From: CAYSNP01 sp050945855
GTDB lineage: Bacteria; Bacillota; Clostridia; Christensenellales; DTU072
DNA length: 64,000 nucleotides
Assembly: GCA_050945855.1 (NCBI GenBank)
Contig: JBMNTS010000003.1
Location: 12,740-76,739 of the forward strand
Reading direction: 5' to 3'
The notes beneath the pieces were generated by a model. That model saw only the letters and a program-made list of their open reading frames with translations, was not told where the DNA came from and did no database searches. Position 1 is the stretch's first letter. Every line of letters starts with the position of its first letter. Made by a program: the position numbers and the translations under genes. Shown in pieces: positions 62,898-64,000 of the stretch.

Positions 62898-63635
62898 CTA
62901 TGGTCTTTTTGCAATAAAGCTCAGAAGCATTACGAAAAAGGACAAACCCGCACAAATAAATATGCCGAAATCCGCAATATCCCCAAGAGAGCAGAACAGG
63001 GCGGCTCCCAGCATAAGCACGGAAGCTATAAAAGTGCATATTTTGCCGATGACGGACACGCCCCTGTTTATAGTGGCAAGCGAACTTATAAGTATAATAA
63101 TGTTTAGCGCAAAAGCCAATATCAGCGCGATTTCGGCTATATTATCGGCAATGGAAAAGGAGCCCTGCATGATTGCGTCCAGCAGGCTTATTCCTATATA
63201 CGTTATCCCTTGCCCGTTTGTCAGCGACAGAAAACCTAAGGCAAAATCGCCGATAACCATAATTGCGCATAAGGCTGCGCAAAGCAGAGTTACAATGTAA
63301 GTCAATACTGGCTTTTTCTCTGCGGTTATCCCTGCCTGCGCCTCCGCGCAAGGCGGGGCGGGCGGTTTTGGCTGCGGCTTAGATTGCGGCTTGCTTTGCG
63401 CGGGCTCTTCCGTCATAAACAACGGCTGCTTTTGCGTAGAATACGGTACTAATGCCACCGGTTGGACAACGGGCGTCAACTGCACATTGTCAGCCGGCGG
63501 CACCACCGGCACAGGTCCCCGACCTGTTGATAAAGGCCTAAGGGACGCCACAGCGCCTTTAGGCCTGGCTTTATCATCATCTACACCCGCACATAAACCC
63601 TGACAATCCCGGGCTTGCTTGCGCGTTTTTGACAT
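62898..63635 (-). CDS. VPYSTQ-module protein with four-span membrane domain (245 aa)
   Basis: Residues 1-108 are hydrophilic; the cluster module is at 40-71 (GPVPVVPPADNVQLTPVVQP, then VALVPYSTQKQP) and a KPQ/KPP repeat linker (SKPQSKPQPKPPAPP) follows. Four membrane helices lie at about 110-137, 164-187, 197-217 and 221-243. The helices and the RGVSVIGKICTF loop between helices two and three resemble the 341-aa protein (GVSPRGFSVLSFG). The ATG has no clear Shine-Dalgarno and lies 13 bp after the 73-aa gene, so translational coupling is likely. Confidence 0.75.
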   Translation of the reverse strand: MSKTRKQARDCQGLCAGVDDDKARPKGAVASLRPLSTGRGPVPVVPPADNVQLTPVVQPVALVPYSTQKQPLFMTEEPAQSKPQSKPQPKPPAPPCAEAQAGITAEKKPVLTYIVTLLCAALCAIMVIGDFALGFLSLTNGQGITYIGISLLDAIMQGSFSIADNIAEIALILAFALNIIILISSLATINRGVSVIGKICTFIASVLMLGAALFCSLGDIADFGIFICAGLSFFVMLLSFIAKRP

Positions 63636-63648
63636 TGATTATGTAGGC

Positions 63649-63870
63649 TTAATACTCGTCGTCAAAAGTCGCCATAGGTTGAGCCTGAGTAGAATAAGGT
63701 ACTAACGCTACAGGCTGCACTACAGGGGTAAGTTGAATAAAATCAGCGGGCTTCGCGATTGGAACAGGACCGCAGTTGTTCATAACCCTAAAAGAAACGC
63801 TGGGTCTTTTGATTGCGGGAGCTGCTGCCACTACTTCAACATTTTCCACATTTTTATTCTTCTTTGCCAT
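63649..63870 (-). CDS. VPYSTQ-module soluble protein (73 aa)
   Basis: A 73-residue hydrophilic protein: Lys/Val-rich start (MAKKNKNVENVEVV), then the module at 34-65 (GPVPIAKPADFIQLTPVVQP, then VALVPYSTQAQP) and an acidic end FDDEY. The module makes up nearly half of the protein, so it defines the minimal form. I use ATG 63870 with AAGGAG 8 bp upstream, not the GTG three codons earlier. It lies between a partial membrane-protein gene and the 245-aa gene. The family is not recognised. Confidence 0.75.
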   Translation of the reverse strand: MAKKNKNVENVEVVAAAPAIKRPSVSFRVMNNCGPVPIAKPADFIQLTPVVQPVALVPYSTQAQPMATFDDEY

Positions 63871-63908
63871 TAGAATCACTCCTTTTTATATTAATGATAT
63901 TTGATTTA

Positions 63909-64000
63909 TTAATCTTCTTTTTTGTAAGCGAACGCGCCTAAAATCAAGGTAAGGAGCGGTGCGCCTGCCATTGCGTAAATGCTGTAATCCAGCGAGCCTA
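63909..64000 (-). CDS. C-terminal end of a probable membrane protein, cut by window edge
   Basis: The last 29 codons of a minus-strand gene, ending in a hydrophobic helix (SIYAMAGAPLLTLILGAFAY) and KKED before TAA. It lies 38 bp upstream of the 73-aa gene in the same direction and has the composition of the membrane domains in this cluster. It may be another member, but the diagnostic module would lie outside the window. Confidence 0.5.
   Translation of the reverse strand, partial: GSLDYSIYAMAGAPLLTLILGAFAYKKED

Overview
The window reads as an ordinary, gene-dense stretch of chromosome from an anaerobic, low-to-mid GC bacterium of the Bacillota, most likely a Clostridia-like lineage. The evidence is strong AGGAGG-type ribosome binding sites, many near-consensus vegetative promoters (TTGACA-17-TATAAT), a Veg protein, a transketolase split into two genes, GTP-type PEP carboxykinase, and an oxygen-sensitive gene set (hybrid cluster protein, rubredoxins, a ferredoxin-linked 2-oxoacid oxidoreductase, an Fe-only hydrogenase system regulator homologue). 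I see no phage, integrase, insertion sequence, CRISPR array or tRNA gene. The genus cannot be named from the sequence.

Layout: 1-458 is the 3' end of a class II aldolase gene. 526-5698 (minus) is an ABC exporter operon ending in an Ig-like surface protein. 5901-8177 is a short-chain dehydrogenase plus an ABC-F ATPase. 8473-10825 is a divergent redox/nitrosative-stress pair (rubredoxin-like protein; rubredoxin-hcp). 10895-12679 is pck. 12974-17466 (minus) is a double metallophosphoesterase followed by a degenerate Y1/RAYT-like protein. 17672-24149 carries a lipoprotein, a PHP/zinc-phospholipase pair, an SCP2-like/aminotransferase pair and rmuC. 25086-29659 has cysS, metY and small membrane proteins. 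29868-32400 is a hydrogenase-regulator homologue with an NMT1-type ABC importer behind a leader with a terminator. 32481-36827 (minus) holds eno, the four-gene 2-oxoacid:ferredoxin oxidoreductase and veg. 36976-44042 has an MBL hydrolase, DUF2804 and LURP-one-like proteins, and a GH38 alpha-mannosidase/aminotransferase pair. 44192-49234 (minus) is a complete polyamine uptake operon with its own XRE-cupin regulator. 49516-52211 is split transketolase plus a second SCP2-like protein. 52348-57205 is secA-prfB-tsaD. 57567-60980 (minus) is the rpmG-secE-nusG-rplKA-rplJL translation block, preceded by acpP.

The least explained part is 61339-64000. Four adjacent minus-strand proteins, two small and soluble and two with four membrane spans, share a proline-rich module of about 32 residues centred on QLTPVVQPVALVPYSTQ. 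They are arranged as two soluble-then-membrane pairs directly upstream of acpP. I do not recognise this family. Other observations worth a look are two related inverted-repeat elements lying flush against the 3' ends of minus-strand genes (8340-8471 and 57431-57569), a RAYT-like protein that has lost both histidines of its HUH motif, two duplicated SCP2-like proteins each placed beside a metabolic enzyme, and an unidentified structured leader in front of the 29868-32400 transporter operon.

Many promoters, terminators and start codons were assigned by eye. Start choices rest on visible Shine-Dalgarno spacing, and family calls rest on recognised motifs, not on database searches.
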